Part shown: piece after piece, positions 17,857-26,423 of the stretch
Layout: every line of letters starts with the position of its first letter
Numbering within the stretch: position 1 is the first letter of the stretch
Assembly: GCF_015767275.1 (NCBI RefSeq)
Contig: NZ_JADWMY010000013.1
Coordinates: 1 to 64,000, forward strand
Reading direction: 5' to 3'
From: Herbaspirillum sp. AP02
Lineage (GTDB): Bacteria; Pseudomonadota; Gammaproteobacteria; Burkholderiales; Burkholderiaceae_D
Length of the DNA stretch: 64,000 bases
The notes under the pieces: generated by a model
What the model saw: only the letters and a program-made list of their open reading frames with translations
Database searches by the model: none
What the model was told of the DNA's origin: nothing
Translations under genes and position numbers: made by a program

Positions 17857-18198
17857 TTATCCCGATGCGTTCGCGGTGAAGCTCGCGGTTTGCAACAATA
17901 TCGCGCGCGCCGGGACATCGGCGTGTTGAAACTGCCTGATGAGCTTATTCACCTCCTGCTCCAGCAGGGTCGTGGCGACGTAATTTTCCTCGCCACTGAG
18001 CAAGCAATTGATATCGATGCCGAACTGCTCGCGCATGCCACGCAGTAGTTTGGCACCGGGTATGCAGTGGCCGCGTTCGATCTGGCAGATGTGGTTGGGC
18101 GCAGTGTCCAGCGCCAAGGCGAGCTGGCGCTGACTGATGCCCAGGCGCAGGCGAACGGCTTTGAGCCGTTGCCCTAGGGATGCTCTGTATGGACTCAT
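17857..18198 (-). CDS. XRE/Cro-family helix-turn-helix regulator
   Basis: A 113-residue DNA-binding protein with an HTH_3 domain at about residues 9-67 (LGQRLKAVRLRLGISQRQLA, LDTAPNHICQIERGHCIPGA), followed by a helical C-terminus that may dimerise. Its start codon overlaps the last codon frame of the upstream adhesin remnant (ATGA at 18195-18198), so it was once translated as the downstream partner of that gene. No obvious terminator follows. Target genes are unknown; the adhesin locus itself is the natural guess. Confidence 0.8.
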   Translation of the reverse strand: MSPYRASLGQRLKAVRLRLGISQRQLALALDTAPNHICQIERGHCIPGAKLLRGMREQFGIDINCLLSGEENYVATTLLEQEVNKLIRQFQHADVPARAILLQTASFTANASG

Positions 18199-19078
18199 GC
18201 CTTGCTCCGGGTGAATGGGGTGGCCTTGTTGTCGCTGTCACTGGCTTCGTTGAGGATGCGCAGATAGGCAGTGGCAATGCTCTTGAGGTCGGATGGCCGG
18301 GCGACGTCTGGCTCAGAATATCGCCCTTTTCGTCATAGGCCGTAATGTGCGTGTTCGAGATGGTACCCAGCGCGATGCCGCCCTTGATGACGGCCGGGGC
18401 TGGATCGACAGTGCCGGCGGCTGCAGTACCGTTGCCAGCGCCTGCGCCGCCGCTACCAGCGTTAGCACTGCTACCGCCGCCGCTACTGCTGCCAGCACTT
18501 GCGGCACCGCCGCCACCGCCGGCTGCAACCAGCAGCGCCAGCACGCCGGCTGCGACAGGCCACTGCGCGCCCCAGTTTTTTCATGCTGGGAGTTGATTTC
18601 TGCTTCCACGATCTGCTTTTTGATGATCGGCTGCCTTGATGGGGGAAAAGCTGGGTTGTTCGGTGTTGCCATCGCAGCCGCGGGTGTCGGGGGCGGCACT
18701 CGGGTCAGGTTCGCCGGGTTCGACGAGCACCGGCTTGTCGCCGTCTTCTTCTTCATCCTCGCAAGCCTTTTTGTTGCGGGTGTTGTTCTTGTTGTAGCGC
18801 GTGATTGCCTTGGGTCTGACGGTGAGATTGGCTCCGGGCGAGAGGTCGATCTTGTCTTTCTGCTGGAAGACGCTGGCCAGCGTCAACTGGCCGTCGGAAA
18901 ATTGCAGCGCCATCTCCGGCGAACCCATGGCATCGATCGCGCCGTTGTTGATGATGGTGCGGTCGCCATTGACCAGGATCAGCATCAGGTCGACATCGAG
19001 TGCGCGTTCATCCTTGATGGAGATTTTTTTGAGATAAGTACCAGCGTCGGAGTGATGCTTGAGGACGGTGGTGGTCAT
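18195..19078 (-). pseudogene. Broken N-terminal remnant of a BapA/LapA-like surface adhesin
   Basis: The frame opens at ATG 19078 (MTTTVLKHHSDAGTYLKKIS) and reads ~130 residues resembling the prefix domain of very large BapA-type biofilm adhesins, with an acidic linker. An in-frame TGA (18581-18583) ends it at 165 residues, yet the same frame resumes immediately with NWGAQWPVAAGVLALLVAAG and a long Gly/Ala/Ser stretch, then VIKGGIALGTISNTHITAYD. A third segment, DLKSIATAYLRILNEA to SKA, lies in another frame and ends exactly in the ATGA that starts the XRE gene. Reading the middle in a second frame (TPAAAMATPNNPAFPPSRQP, QIVEAEINSQHEK) removes the TGA and would need one-base changes in a C5 run (minus strand, 18689-18693) and an A6 run (18576-18581), plus one near 18305-18313. 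Such adhesins normally run to thousands of residues; the repeat region and type I secretion tail are absent. Confidence 0.65.
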
Positions 19079-19709
19079 GTCGAAACTCCCTAAAATGAAT
19101 GAATCGAAGATGGAGTGGCCGGACAGGCCAGTTCATTGCGCCTGGCTTCGCACGTGGGCCTCTGGCGAGAGTCAACTCCCGGGTGAGGCAGCGCGCTCGC
19201 ACAAGCGTGATGGCGCTGCGTGAGTCTGATGCGGATCAGTATCAATCTGGATGAAATCAGCGACAAACGGCAGCCATAATGATGGTCTTGCCCGATTCTG
19301 ATAAGGGGGGGATGTGTCAAAAGAGGAGGAATTCAGAACATTAACTAAAGACGACTATTCTGAATTCGATTTTCCTCTCAAATTAATATTGGGTATTAGG
19401 TAGAAGAAACTCGGGTGCGGACAGAGGCCATTGCCATGAATTGCCGAAAACGCTCTATAGGTCGGCGTTCTGCCTGTTCTTGTCGGGGGGATGGCGAGAC
19501 AGCTTGTTTCTCTGGAATAAAATCTGGTCAGATTTGAGGGAAATCGTAGGGAGAGCTAAAAACTAACTTTTTCTTCCTTTGCGAAAACTCAGAATGATAG
19601 GAAGAAAGATGACCAGTCGTTGCGCCAACTTCTATGAAAATTCACATTCCATGCTGGAGTTCATGACGCGAAACTGTTCGCCATCGCCACGGTCAGCACG
19701 GACGAAAAA
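19079..19709. other. AT-rich noncoding gap upstream of the adhesin remnant, with an inverted repeat
   Basis: No convincing gene in this ~630-base stretch. From about 19300 to 19700 it is far more AT-rich than its surroundings. GAATTCAGAA (19329-19338) and TTCTGAATTC (19358-19367) form a perfect 10-bp inverted repeat with a 19-base spacer, flanked by GAGGA and TCCTC that extend the symmetry. It could be the old control region of the adhesin locus or a scar of transferred DNA. A short open frame at 19579-19824 runs through a terminator and looks random. Confidence 0.5.
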
Positions 19710-19742
19710 AAACCGGTTCCTGAAAAAATCAGGAACCGGTTT
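19710..19742 (-). terminator. Strong bidirectional terminator downstream of ggt
   Basis: AAACCGGTTCCTGA (19710-19723) and TCAGGAACCGGTTT (19729-19742) form a perfect 14-bp stem with an AAAAA loop. On the minus strand it runs into eight Ts, a strong stop for ggt 110 bases upstream; on the plus strand it runs into TTTTGC. Three tandem GCTTTCT units follow at about 19744-19764. Confidence 0.85.
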
Positions 19743-19851
19743 TGCTTTCTGCTTTCTGCTTTCTCCGACTCGCTCGGGTCGTCAGGCGTGGGTCGTTGCT
19801 TCATCCCGTTGCAGGGCAGGGTGAAGCCCTGTCATCCACAGGCCCGTCACT

Positions 19852-21612
19852 TCAGAACCCCAACGTACGCCCATCCGGGTTACGCGGGTCCGAGAAGCCA
19901 TCGAAACCATCCTGGCGGATCTGGATGGTCTGCGTGCGCCCCATGGAGGGCTGCACGCTGATCTTCTGGCCCTTGTCCTGCAGGATCTTCAGGGTATCGG
20001 CCGAGAGCCCCTTTTCCACGCGTAGCTGGTCCGGCGCCCACTGGTGGTGGATGCGCGGGGTGATGGTGGCTTCGGCCACGTTCATGTCATGGTCGATCAC
20101 GTTGAGGATGGTCTGCATCGTGGTCGTGATGATGCGGCTGCCACCCGGGCTGCCGGTGACCAGGAAGGGCTTGCCGTCCTTCAGCACGAAGGTGGGCGAC
20201 ATCGACGACAGCGGTCGCTTGTAGGGCCCCACCGCGTTGGCATCCCCGCCAATCAGGCCGAAGGCATTGGGCACGCCCGGTTTGGCGGCGAAGTCGTCCA
20301 TCTCGTTGTTCAAGGTGATGCCGGTGCCGGTGGCGACGATGCCGCTGCCGAAGTTCAGGTTCAGGGTATAGGTGGTCGCCACCAGGTTGCCATCCTTGTC
20401 GGCCACCGAGTAATGGGTGGTCTGGTCGCTTTCATACGGCTGCGGCTGGCCCGGCTTGATCTCGCTGGATGGGGTGGCGCGGTCCGGGTTGATCTTCTTG
20501 GCCAGTTCATCGGCGTAGGCGCGCGAGGTCAGGCCCTTGACGGGGACCTTGGTGAAGTCGGGGTCACCCAGGTATTCCGAGCGGTCGGCGTAGGCCAGCT
20601 TCATGGCTTCGGCCATCAGGTGGATGGTCTGGGCACTGTCGGCGCCGTATTGCTTGAGCGGGTAGCGTTCCAGGATGTTCATCATCTGGATGATGTGCAC
20701 CCCGCCGGAGCTTGGCGGCGGCATCGACATCACCTGGTAGCCGCGATAGTTGCCCGACACCGGCACGCGTTCCACCACCTTGTAGTTGCGCAGGTCGTCG
20801 GCGCTGATGAGGCCGCCGTGCTTGTCCATCTCGGCCACGATCTTGCTGGCGATGGCGCCGTCATAGAAGGCCTTGGGGCCCTCCTTGGCGATCAGGCGCA
20901 GCGACTTGGCCAGGTCTTTCTGGACCAGCATTTCGCCTTCCTTGAGCGGACGGCCTTCCTTGAAGAAGATGGCCTTGGACGAATCCCACTGGCCCAGGTG
21001 CTCACGCTCGGCAGCCAGGATCAGCGCCAGGCTGCGGCTGACCGGATAGCCCTTCTCGGCCAGTTCGACCGCCGGCTGGATGACCTGCGACAGCTTCATC
21101 GTGCCGTACTTGGAGAGCGCATGCGACAGGCCCGCCACCGTACCCGGTACGCCGACGGCCAGGTGGGTATAGAGCGAGCGGCCGGGGACGACGTTGCCCT
21201 TGTCGTCCAGGTACATGTTGCGGGTGGCACGCTGCGGTGCCATCTCGCGGAAGTCCAGAGCCACGTTCTTGCCGGTCTTGGCATCGTGGATCATCATGAA
21301 ACCGCCGCCACCGATGTTGCCCGCATTGGGCAGCACCACCGCCAGCGCGAAGCCGACCGCCACACCCGCGTCGACGGCATTGCCGCCTTTCTTGAGGATG
21401 TCCACGCCGACCTTGGTGGCCAGTTCCTGTTCGGTGGCGACCATGCCGTGCTGGCTATGGACCGGGCTGATGATGTCGTAGGTCAGGTCGTACTTGACCA
21501 CGGGAGCCGCTGGCGGTGCTGTCTGGGCGCTGGCCGGCAGGAAGGCCAGTGCGCCGCACAAGGGCAGCAGGGCCATGGCGGCGGGTTTGCAAAGACCGGT
21601 GAATGTTTGCAT
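19852..21612 (-). CDS. ggt: Gamma-glutamyltransferase (gamma-glutamyltranspeptidase) precursor
   Basis: A periplasmic Ntn-hydrolase that cleaves and transfers the gamma-glutamyl group of glutathione and related peptides. 586 residues from ATG 21612, close to the ~580 of E. coli Ggt. A signal peptide ends near ASAQT (about residue 30). The precursor cleaves itself before the nucleophile threonine in ESDQTTHYSV (T398), and the small subunit shows NNEMDDFAAKPGVPNAFGLI, PLSSMSP and TGSPGGSRII. AGGAG precedes the chosen ATG; the frame is open 21 codons further without support. It is monocistronic, with a terminator at 19710-19742. No neighbour explains its expression. Confidence 0.93.
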   Translation of the reverse strand: MQTFTGLCKPAAMALLPLCGALAFLPASAQTAPPAAPVVKYDLTYDIISPVHSQHGMVATEQELATKVGVDILKKGGNAVDAGVAVGFALAVVLPNAGNIGGGGFMMIHDAKTGKNVALDFREMAPQRATRNMYLDDKGNVVPGRSLYTHLAVGVPGTVAGLSHALSKYGTMKLSQVIQPAVELAEKGYPVSRSLALILAAEREHLGQWDSSKAIFFKEGRPLKEGEMLVQKDLAKSLRLIAKEGPKAFYDGAIASKIVAEMDKHGGLISADDLRNYKVVERVPVSGNYRGYQVMSMPPPSSGGVHIIQMMNILERYPLKQYGADSAQTIHLMAEAMKLAYADRSEYLGDPDFTKVPVKGLTSRAYADELAKKINPDRATPSSEIKPGQPQPYESDQTTHYSVADKDGNLVATTYTLNLNFGSGIVATGTGITLNNEMDDFAAKPGVPNAFGLIGGDANAVGPYKRPLSSMSPTFVLKDGKPFLVTGSPGGSRIITTTMQTILNVIDHDMNVAEATITPRIHHQWAPDQLRVEKGLSADTLKILQDKGQKISVQPSMGRTQTIQIRQDGFDGFSDPRNPDGRTLGF

Positions 21613-21851
21613 GAGGGATGCTCCTGGTGATCTGGACTTGGGGATGTGCATATTATTTATAGAGATGTCCTCCATGCCGTGGCATGGGCTACTGCATGGA
21701 CGACATCGGGAGATTGTAGAGAAAGACAGTTCTCTGTCCAGAGCTACCAGCCGGCGGCGGATGGATTATTGGCGGGGATTCGTCCACGGATGTGGGGGAT
21801 GGCCGTGGATGCTGCGATGGTCGATAGCCCGGGCTGCCGAGCTACGGAGAT

Positions 21852-22961
21852 TCAGGTGCTCTCACGCACCGCCAGTTCAAAGCCCAGGTCCAGGCGGCCC
21901 TTGGCGATGTCCTCCCCCTTGAGCTGGCGTACCAGCATCTCCGCCGATTTGTAGCCGATGTCATAGCGCGGCGTCACCACCGTGGTGATGGAAGGGGTAG
22001 CACAGGCGGCCCAGGACAGATCGTTGAAGCCGGCAATGGCCATTTGAGCCGGCACACTGATGCCCTGGCGCTGGCATTCGAAGAGCGCACCCAGGGCCAG
22101 GTCGTCGTTGCAGCAGAAGACCGAGTCGCAGTCCGGATGCTGCTCCAGCACCCGGCGCAGCAATTGCGCACCCATGTCCACCGTGGTCGGTTCCGGCAGC
22201 AGGACTTCGATGTCGGGGACGATGCCAGCCTCCAGCAAGCCTTTGCGGAAGCCCTCGCGGCGCTTCATCATGCGCGGGTCAAGCTGGGCCGCCAGGAAGG
22301 CCGGGCGCCGATAGCCACGCTCCACCAGGTGCCGCGCCACCGCGTGCCCGGCACGGGTCTGCGAGAACCCTACCGAAAAGTCATGCTGGCTGCGCCCCAG
22401 GTCGAACATGCGTACGGCGGGGATGTCGCGGCTGCCCGGGCGCTTGTTCAGGATTTCATGCTGCTCGCTGCTGGAGAGCAGGAAACCGGCCGGCGCATGG
22501 GCCAGGTAGGTGGAGATGAGTTGTTCTTCCTTGTCCCGTACATAGCCGGTCTCGCCGATGAGGAACTGATAGCCGGCCCCGGCCAGGTAGTCACGGATGC
22601 CCGATAGCGTCTCGATGAAGACAGCATTGGTCAGCGACGGGACCAGTACCGCGATCACCTGCGAGCGTGCCGAGGCCAGCGTCGAGGCGGCCTGGTTGGG
22701 CAGGTAGCCGAGCCGGGCGATGGCCTCCAGGATGCGCTGGCGCGACTGCTCCTGCACCAGCGCTGGTGTCTTCAGCGCGCGCGACACCGTCATCGCACTG
22801 ACCCCGGCCTCGGCCGCCACGTCGATGATGGTGACGCGGCCGGTGGCGCGGCTGCCACGGACGACTGGCGCGGTGGCCGACGTGCCGGCGGCGGACTTCG
22901 GCTTGGGTCTGGATTTGGGTGCTGCGCGCTGGGACATTGGCGGATCGGGGAGGGCGGTCAT
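21852..22961 (-). CDS. gntR: LacI-family repressor, gluconate utilisation regulator GntR
   Basis: A 369-residue LacI/GalR-type repressor. After a ~40-residue basic, proline-rich extension the HTH reads VTIIDVAAEAGVSAMTVSRAL (split here over residues ~43-63), followed by a hinge and a sugar-binding domain ending in DLGFELAVREST. E. coli GntR recognises ATGTTA-N4-TAACAT, and two such sites stand in the divergent gntP promoter plus an identical core in front of edd 13.7 kb away, which supports the assignment. Gluconate or 6-phosphogluconate is the likely inducer. Either ATG 22961 or ATG 22937 could start it; neither has a good RBS. Confidence 0.85.
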   Translation of the reverse strand: MTALPDPPMSQRAAPKSRPKPKSAAGTSATAPVVRGSRATGRVTIIDVAAEAGVSAMTVSRALKTPALVQEQSRQRILEAIARLGYLPNQAASTLASARSQVIAVLVPSLTNAVFIETLSGIRDYLAGAGYQFLIGETGYVRDKEEQLISTYLAHAPAGFLLSSSEQHEILNKRPGSRDIPAVRMFDLGRSQHDFSVGFSQTRAGHAVARHLVERGYRRPAFLAAQLDPRMMKRREGFRKGLLEAGIVPDIEVLLPEPTTVDMGAQLLRRVLEQHPDCDSVFCCNDDLALGALFECQRQGISVPAQMAIAGFNDLSWAACATPSITTVVTPRYDIGYKSAEMLVRQLKGEDIAKGRLDLGFELAVREST

Positions 22962-23101
22962 TTCAGGTAGGCCACATGATACCTGCTTGAGGCCGGCTCT
23001 TGGCCCCCGGGAAGTACCTCGCCCTATTTCCGTAACACAATTTTTGGGCCTGCACAGTCACCTGCAGGCAGCTGTCTACCGCACTGCAGCACAACAAGTG
23101 T

Positions 23102-23131
23102 TTGACCCGTGCAAAATGTTAGCGTTATCAT
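23102..23131 (+). promoter_or_regulatory. gntP promoter with GntR operator 1
   Basis: A -35 box TTGACC (23102-23107) and -10 box TATCAT (23126-23131) with an 18-base spacer each match the consensus at five of six positions. The operator-like ATGTTAGCGTTATCAT (23116-23131) covers spacer and -10, so a bound repressor would block RNA polymerase. Confidence 0.7.
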
Positions 23132-23139
23132 CGCGCCCC

Positions 23140-23155
23140 ATGTTAACGCTAACAT
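23140..23155. promoter_or_regulatory. GntR operator 2 of gntP
   Basis: ATGTTAACGCTAACAT has perfect ATGTTA/TAACAT arms around a four-base centre, the form known for the E. coli GntR operator. It lies 24 bases (centre to centre) after operator 1, just past the expected transcription start. A ~200-base leader follows to the gntP start; I see no gene or clear structure in it. Confidence 0.8.
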
Positions 23156-23362
23156 CCGAACCTCCGGGCACACGGCGGCGGGGTCAGCGGCGGCATACCA
23201 CACTCAGGTCAATCAGATAACACTACGCAGATAGTGCAGATGTTCGCGCCTCCCGCCAGGGCAGGCCGCAGGAGACGTCCGTCCTCAGGCTCGCGCCGGG
23301 GCCACGCTGCTGCGGCTCTTTCGCGGGCCGCACGGCATCGGCTATCGGCAATCGGAGATCCC

Positions 23363-24715
23363 ATGCTGGGAATGAGCCACGACGCCACCTTGCTGTTCAA
23401 TGCAGTCATTGCGATCCTCGCGCTGATCCTGATGATCACGCGCTTGCGCATCCATCCTTTCATCGCCCTGACGATCACCTCGGGTTTCCTCGGTCTGATC
23501 TCGGGCATGCCGCTGCCCAAGATCGTCAAGTCCTTCCAGGACGGCTTCGGCGGCGTGCTGGGCTTCGTCGGCATCGTGCTGGGCCTGGGCACCATGCTGG
23601 GCAAGCTGATGGCCGAGTCCGGCGGTGCCGACCAGATCTCGCAGACGCTGGTGCGTGCCTTCGGTCGTGAGCGCGTGCACTGGGCCATGATGATGGGGGC
23701 CTTCCTGGTCGGTATTCCCCTGTTCTTCGAAATCGGCTTCGTGCTGCTGATCCCGCTGGTGTTCATCGTGGCGCGTCGCTCGGGCGTGCCGTTGTTCAAG
23801 ATCGGCATGCCCATGCTGGCCAGCCTGTCGGTGATGCACGGCCTGGTGCCGCCGCACCCGGGGCCGCTGCTGGCCATCGGCATCTTCGGCGCCGACATCG
23901 GCAAGACCATCTTCTACGGCCTGCTGGTGGGCCTGCCGACGGTCATCATCGCCGGTCCCATGTTCGGTTCCTTCATCTCGCGCTACGTCGACATCAAGCC
24001 CTCGGAAGAGCTGATGGCGCAACTGGCGCGCGAGCCGCAGACCAAAAACCTGCCAGGCTTCACCGTCACCCTGGTGACCGTGCTCTCGCCGGTGTTCCTG
24101 ATGCTGCTGAAGACCTTCGTCGATGTCACCCTGCCCGAAGGCCACGCCGTGCGCGACCTGATGGACTTCATCGGCAACCCCATCGTGGCCCTGCTGGCCG
24201 CGCTGCTGCTGGCGATCTGGACCTTTGGCCTGGCCCGTGGCTTCACCCGCCAACAGGTGTTGAAGTTCGTTGACCAGAGCCTGGCACCGACCGCGGCCAT
24301 CGTGCTGATCATCGGTGCCGGCGGCGGCTTCAAGCAGATGCTGGTCAATTCCGGCGTGGGGACTGCCATCGGTCAGTTGGCTGTCCATGCGGAAATCTCG
24401 CCGCTGTTGCTGGCCTGGTTCGTGGCCGGCGTGATCCGCGTGGCGACCGGTTCGGCCACGGTGGCCACCATCACCGGCGCCGGCATCGTGGCGCCGCTGG
24501 TGGCACTGATCCCCGGTACCAACAAGGAACTGCTGGTGCTGGCCACCGGCGCCGGTTCGCTGATCCTGTCGCACGTCAACGATGCCGGCTTCTGGCTGGT
24601 GAAGGAATACTTCAACATGAGCGTGGGTGAAACCTTCAAGACCTGGACGGTCATGGAAACACTGATCTCGGTTGTTGCTATCATCTTCATCATGTTGCTG
24701 AACCTCGTCGTCTAA
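23363..24715 (+). CDS. gntP: Gluconate:H+ symporter, GntP family
   Basis: Imports gluconate across the inner membrane. 450 residues with 12 or more hydrophobic segments, the family length. Diagnostic stretches are IHPFIALTITSGFLGLISGM, GDGFGGVLG-like QDGFGGVLGFVGIVLGLGTM, LVPPHPGPLLAIGIFGADIG and AAVATITGAGI-like ATGSATVATITGAGIVAPL. The start at ATG 23363 (MLGMSHDATL) has GGAG five bases upstream; the frame opens 43 codons earlier but that part is arginine-rich leader DNA. It is the first gene of gntP-gntK-idnO-idnD, divergent from gntR, and carries two operators in its promoter. Confidence 0.92.
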   Translation: MLGMSHDATLLFNAVIAILALILMITRLRIHPFIALTITSGFLGLISGMPLPKIVKSFQDGFGGVLGFVGIVLGLGTMLGKLMAESGGADQISQTLVRAFGRERVHWAMMMGAFLVGIPLFFEIGFVLLIPLVFIVARRSGVPLFKIGMPMLASLSVMHGLVPPHPGPLLAIGIFGADIGKTIFYGLLVGLPTVIIAGPMFGSFISRYVDIKPSEELMAQLAREPQTKNLPGFTVTLVTVLSPVFLMLLKTFVDVTLPEGHAVRDLMDFIGNPIVALLAALLLAIWTFGLARGFTRQQVLKFVDQSLAPTAAIVLIIGAGGGFKQMLVNSGVGTAIGQLAVHAEISPLLLAWFVAGVIRVATGSATVATITGAGIVAPLVALIPGTNKELLVLATGAGSLILSHVNDAGFWLVKEYFNMSVGETFKTWTVMETLISVVAIIFIMLLNLVV

Positions 24716-24799
24716 TCGTCGTTTGATCGTTATTTAATAATCGCGATGCAACGCCCGGCTGGTCCGGGCGTCTTGCCATTTGTCAGATAAGGAATTTCC

Positions 24800-26353
24800 A
24801 TGTCCAACTCCGCCCGCTACATGCTCGGTGTCGATATCGGCACCACCAGCACCAAGTCCGTCGTCTTCACGCTCGATGGCAAGGTGGTCGCACAGCATGC
24901 GCAGGAATACCCGGTGATCTGTACCGAGCCGGGGATGGCGGAGCAGGACCCGCAGCAGATCGTCGACGCCGCGCTGGCCTCGATTGCCGGTGCCGTCAAG
25001 GCAGCGGCTGCGGCACCGCAGGATATCGCGGTGCTGTCCTTCAGCGCGGCTATGCACAGCGTCATTGCGCTGGATGCGGAGGACCGCCTGCTGTCCAACA
25101 GCATCACCTGGGGTGATATCCGCGCCTCGGTCTGGGCCGAGCGCATCAAGCACGAACACGATGGCAACGCCATCTATCGCCGCACTGGTACGCCCATCCA
25201 CCCGATGTCGCCGCTGTGCAAGCTGATGTGGATGCGCCATGAAAAGCCGGAAGTCTTCAGCAAGGCGGCGCGCTTTGTCGGCATCAAGGAATACCTGCTG
25301 TACCAGCTGTTCGGCCAGTGGGTGGCAGACCACTCCATCGCCTCGGCCACCGGCATGTTCAACCTGCGCGAGCTGGCCTGGGATCGCGGTGCGCTGGAAC
25401 TGCTGGGCGTCCAGCCCGAGCAACTGCCCACGCCGGTGCCGACCACCCACCGCCTGCCACCGCTGTCGCCCGAGATGGCGCAGCGCCTGGGGCTGTCGGT
25501 GGATACCCCCTTCATCATCGGCGCCAACGACGGCGTGCTCTCCAACCTGGGCGTGAACGCCATCGAGATCGGCCACGTGGCGGTGACCATCGGCACCTCC
25601 GGCGCGATGCGCACGGTGATCGATGAGCCCCTGACCGACCCGCATGGCCGCCTGTTCTGCTATGCCCTGACCGAGAAGCACTGGGTGGTGGGCGGTCCGG
25701 TCAACAACGGTGGCAACATCTTCCGCTGGGTGCGCGATGAACTGGCGACCGCCGAGGCAGCCGCGGCCCGCGATGAAGGCGTCGATCCCTACGAAGCCCT
25801 GACCCGCATCGCCGAGAAGGTGCGCCCCGGTGCCGAAGGGCTGCTGTTCCATCCCTTCATGGCTGGCGAGCGTGCGCCGTTGTGGAATGCCGACCTGCGC
25901 GGTTCCTTCTTCGGCCTGGCCCTGCACCATGGCAAGCACCACATGATCCGCGCCGCGCTGGAAGGGGTGATCTTCAATCTCTACAGCATCCTGCCGGCCC
26001 TGGAAGAACTGGTCGGCCCGACCAGGCGCATGATGGCCACCGGCGGCTTTGCCCGCTCGGCGCTGTGGCGCCAGATGATGGCCGACATCTTCAACCGCGA
26101 GGTGGTGGTGCCGGAGAGCGTGGAATCGTCCTGCCTGGGCGCGGCCGTGCTGGGCGCCTGGGCGCTGGGGCTGGTGCCGTCGCTGTCGGTGATTTCCGGC
26201 ATGGTCGGCTCCACCAACCATCACGCGCCGCATGCCGACGCGGTGGCGGTCTATAGCCGCCTGCAACCCATCTTTGCGGCCATTCCGGCCAAGCTGGAAG
26301 CGGAGTATCACGCCATCGCCGCCTTCCAGCGCGAGACCGGAAAGTCGCACTGA
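24800..26353 (+). CDS. gntK: Gluconokinase, FGGY carbohydrate-kinase family
   Basis: Phosphorylates gluconate to 6-phosphogluconate with ATP. 517 residues, the length of FGGY gluconokinases as in Bacillus, not the short P-loop GntK of E. coli. The N-terminal phosphate loop is GVDIGTTSTKSVVF near residue 10, the catalytic aspartate lies in IIGANDGVLSNLG near 240, and the ATP-site glycines in TGGFARSALWRQM near 414. It follows gntP by 84 bases and precedes the ketogluconate reductase genes, so its product would enter the Edd/Eda route. The sugar is inferred from context; xylulose or ribulose kinases share the fold. Confidence 0.87.
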   Translation: MSNSARYMLGVDIGTTSTKSVVFTLDGKVVAQHAQEYPVICTEPGMAEQDPQQIVDAALASIAGAVKAAAAAPQDIAVLSFSAAMHSVIALDAEDRLLSNSITWGDIRASVWAERIKHEHDGNAIYRRTGTPIHPMSPLCKLMWMRHEKPEVFSKAARFVGIKEYLLYQLFGQWVADHSIASATGMFNLRELAWDRGALELLGVQPEQLPTPVPTTHRLPPLSPEMAQRLGLSVDTPFIIGANDGVLSNLGVNAIEIGHVAVTIGTSGAMRTVIDEPLTDPHGRLFCYALTEKHWVVGGPVNNGGNIFRWVRDELATAEAAAARDEGVDPYEALTRIAEKVRPGAEGLLFHPFMAGERAPLWNADLRGSFFGLALHHGKHHMIRAALEGVIFNLYSILPALEELVGPTRRMMATGGFARSALWRQMMADIFNREVVVPESVESSCLGAAVLGAWALGLVPSLSVISGMVGSTNHHAPHADAVAVYSRLQPIFAAIPAKLEAEYHAIAAFQRETGKSH

Positions 26354-26423
26354 ACGCTGCTTCGGCGCAGGCCGGCCTGAGCAGTTTCGATCTGCCACCT
26401 CCCAACAAGAAGAGAGAGACTAC

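Noticed and set aside
19744-19764. Three GCTTTCT units as a functional tandem repeat
   Set aside because: Only three short copies directly after a terminator; most likely part of its T-rich tail.
19579-19824. Possible 81-residue protein in the AT-rich gap
   Set aside because: It reads through a perfect 14-bp terminator stem, has no RBS and no recognisable sequence.
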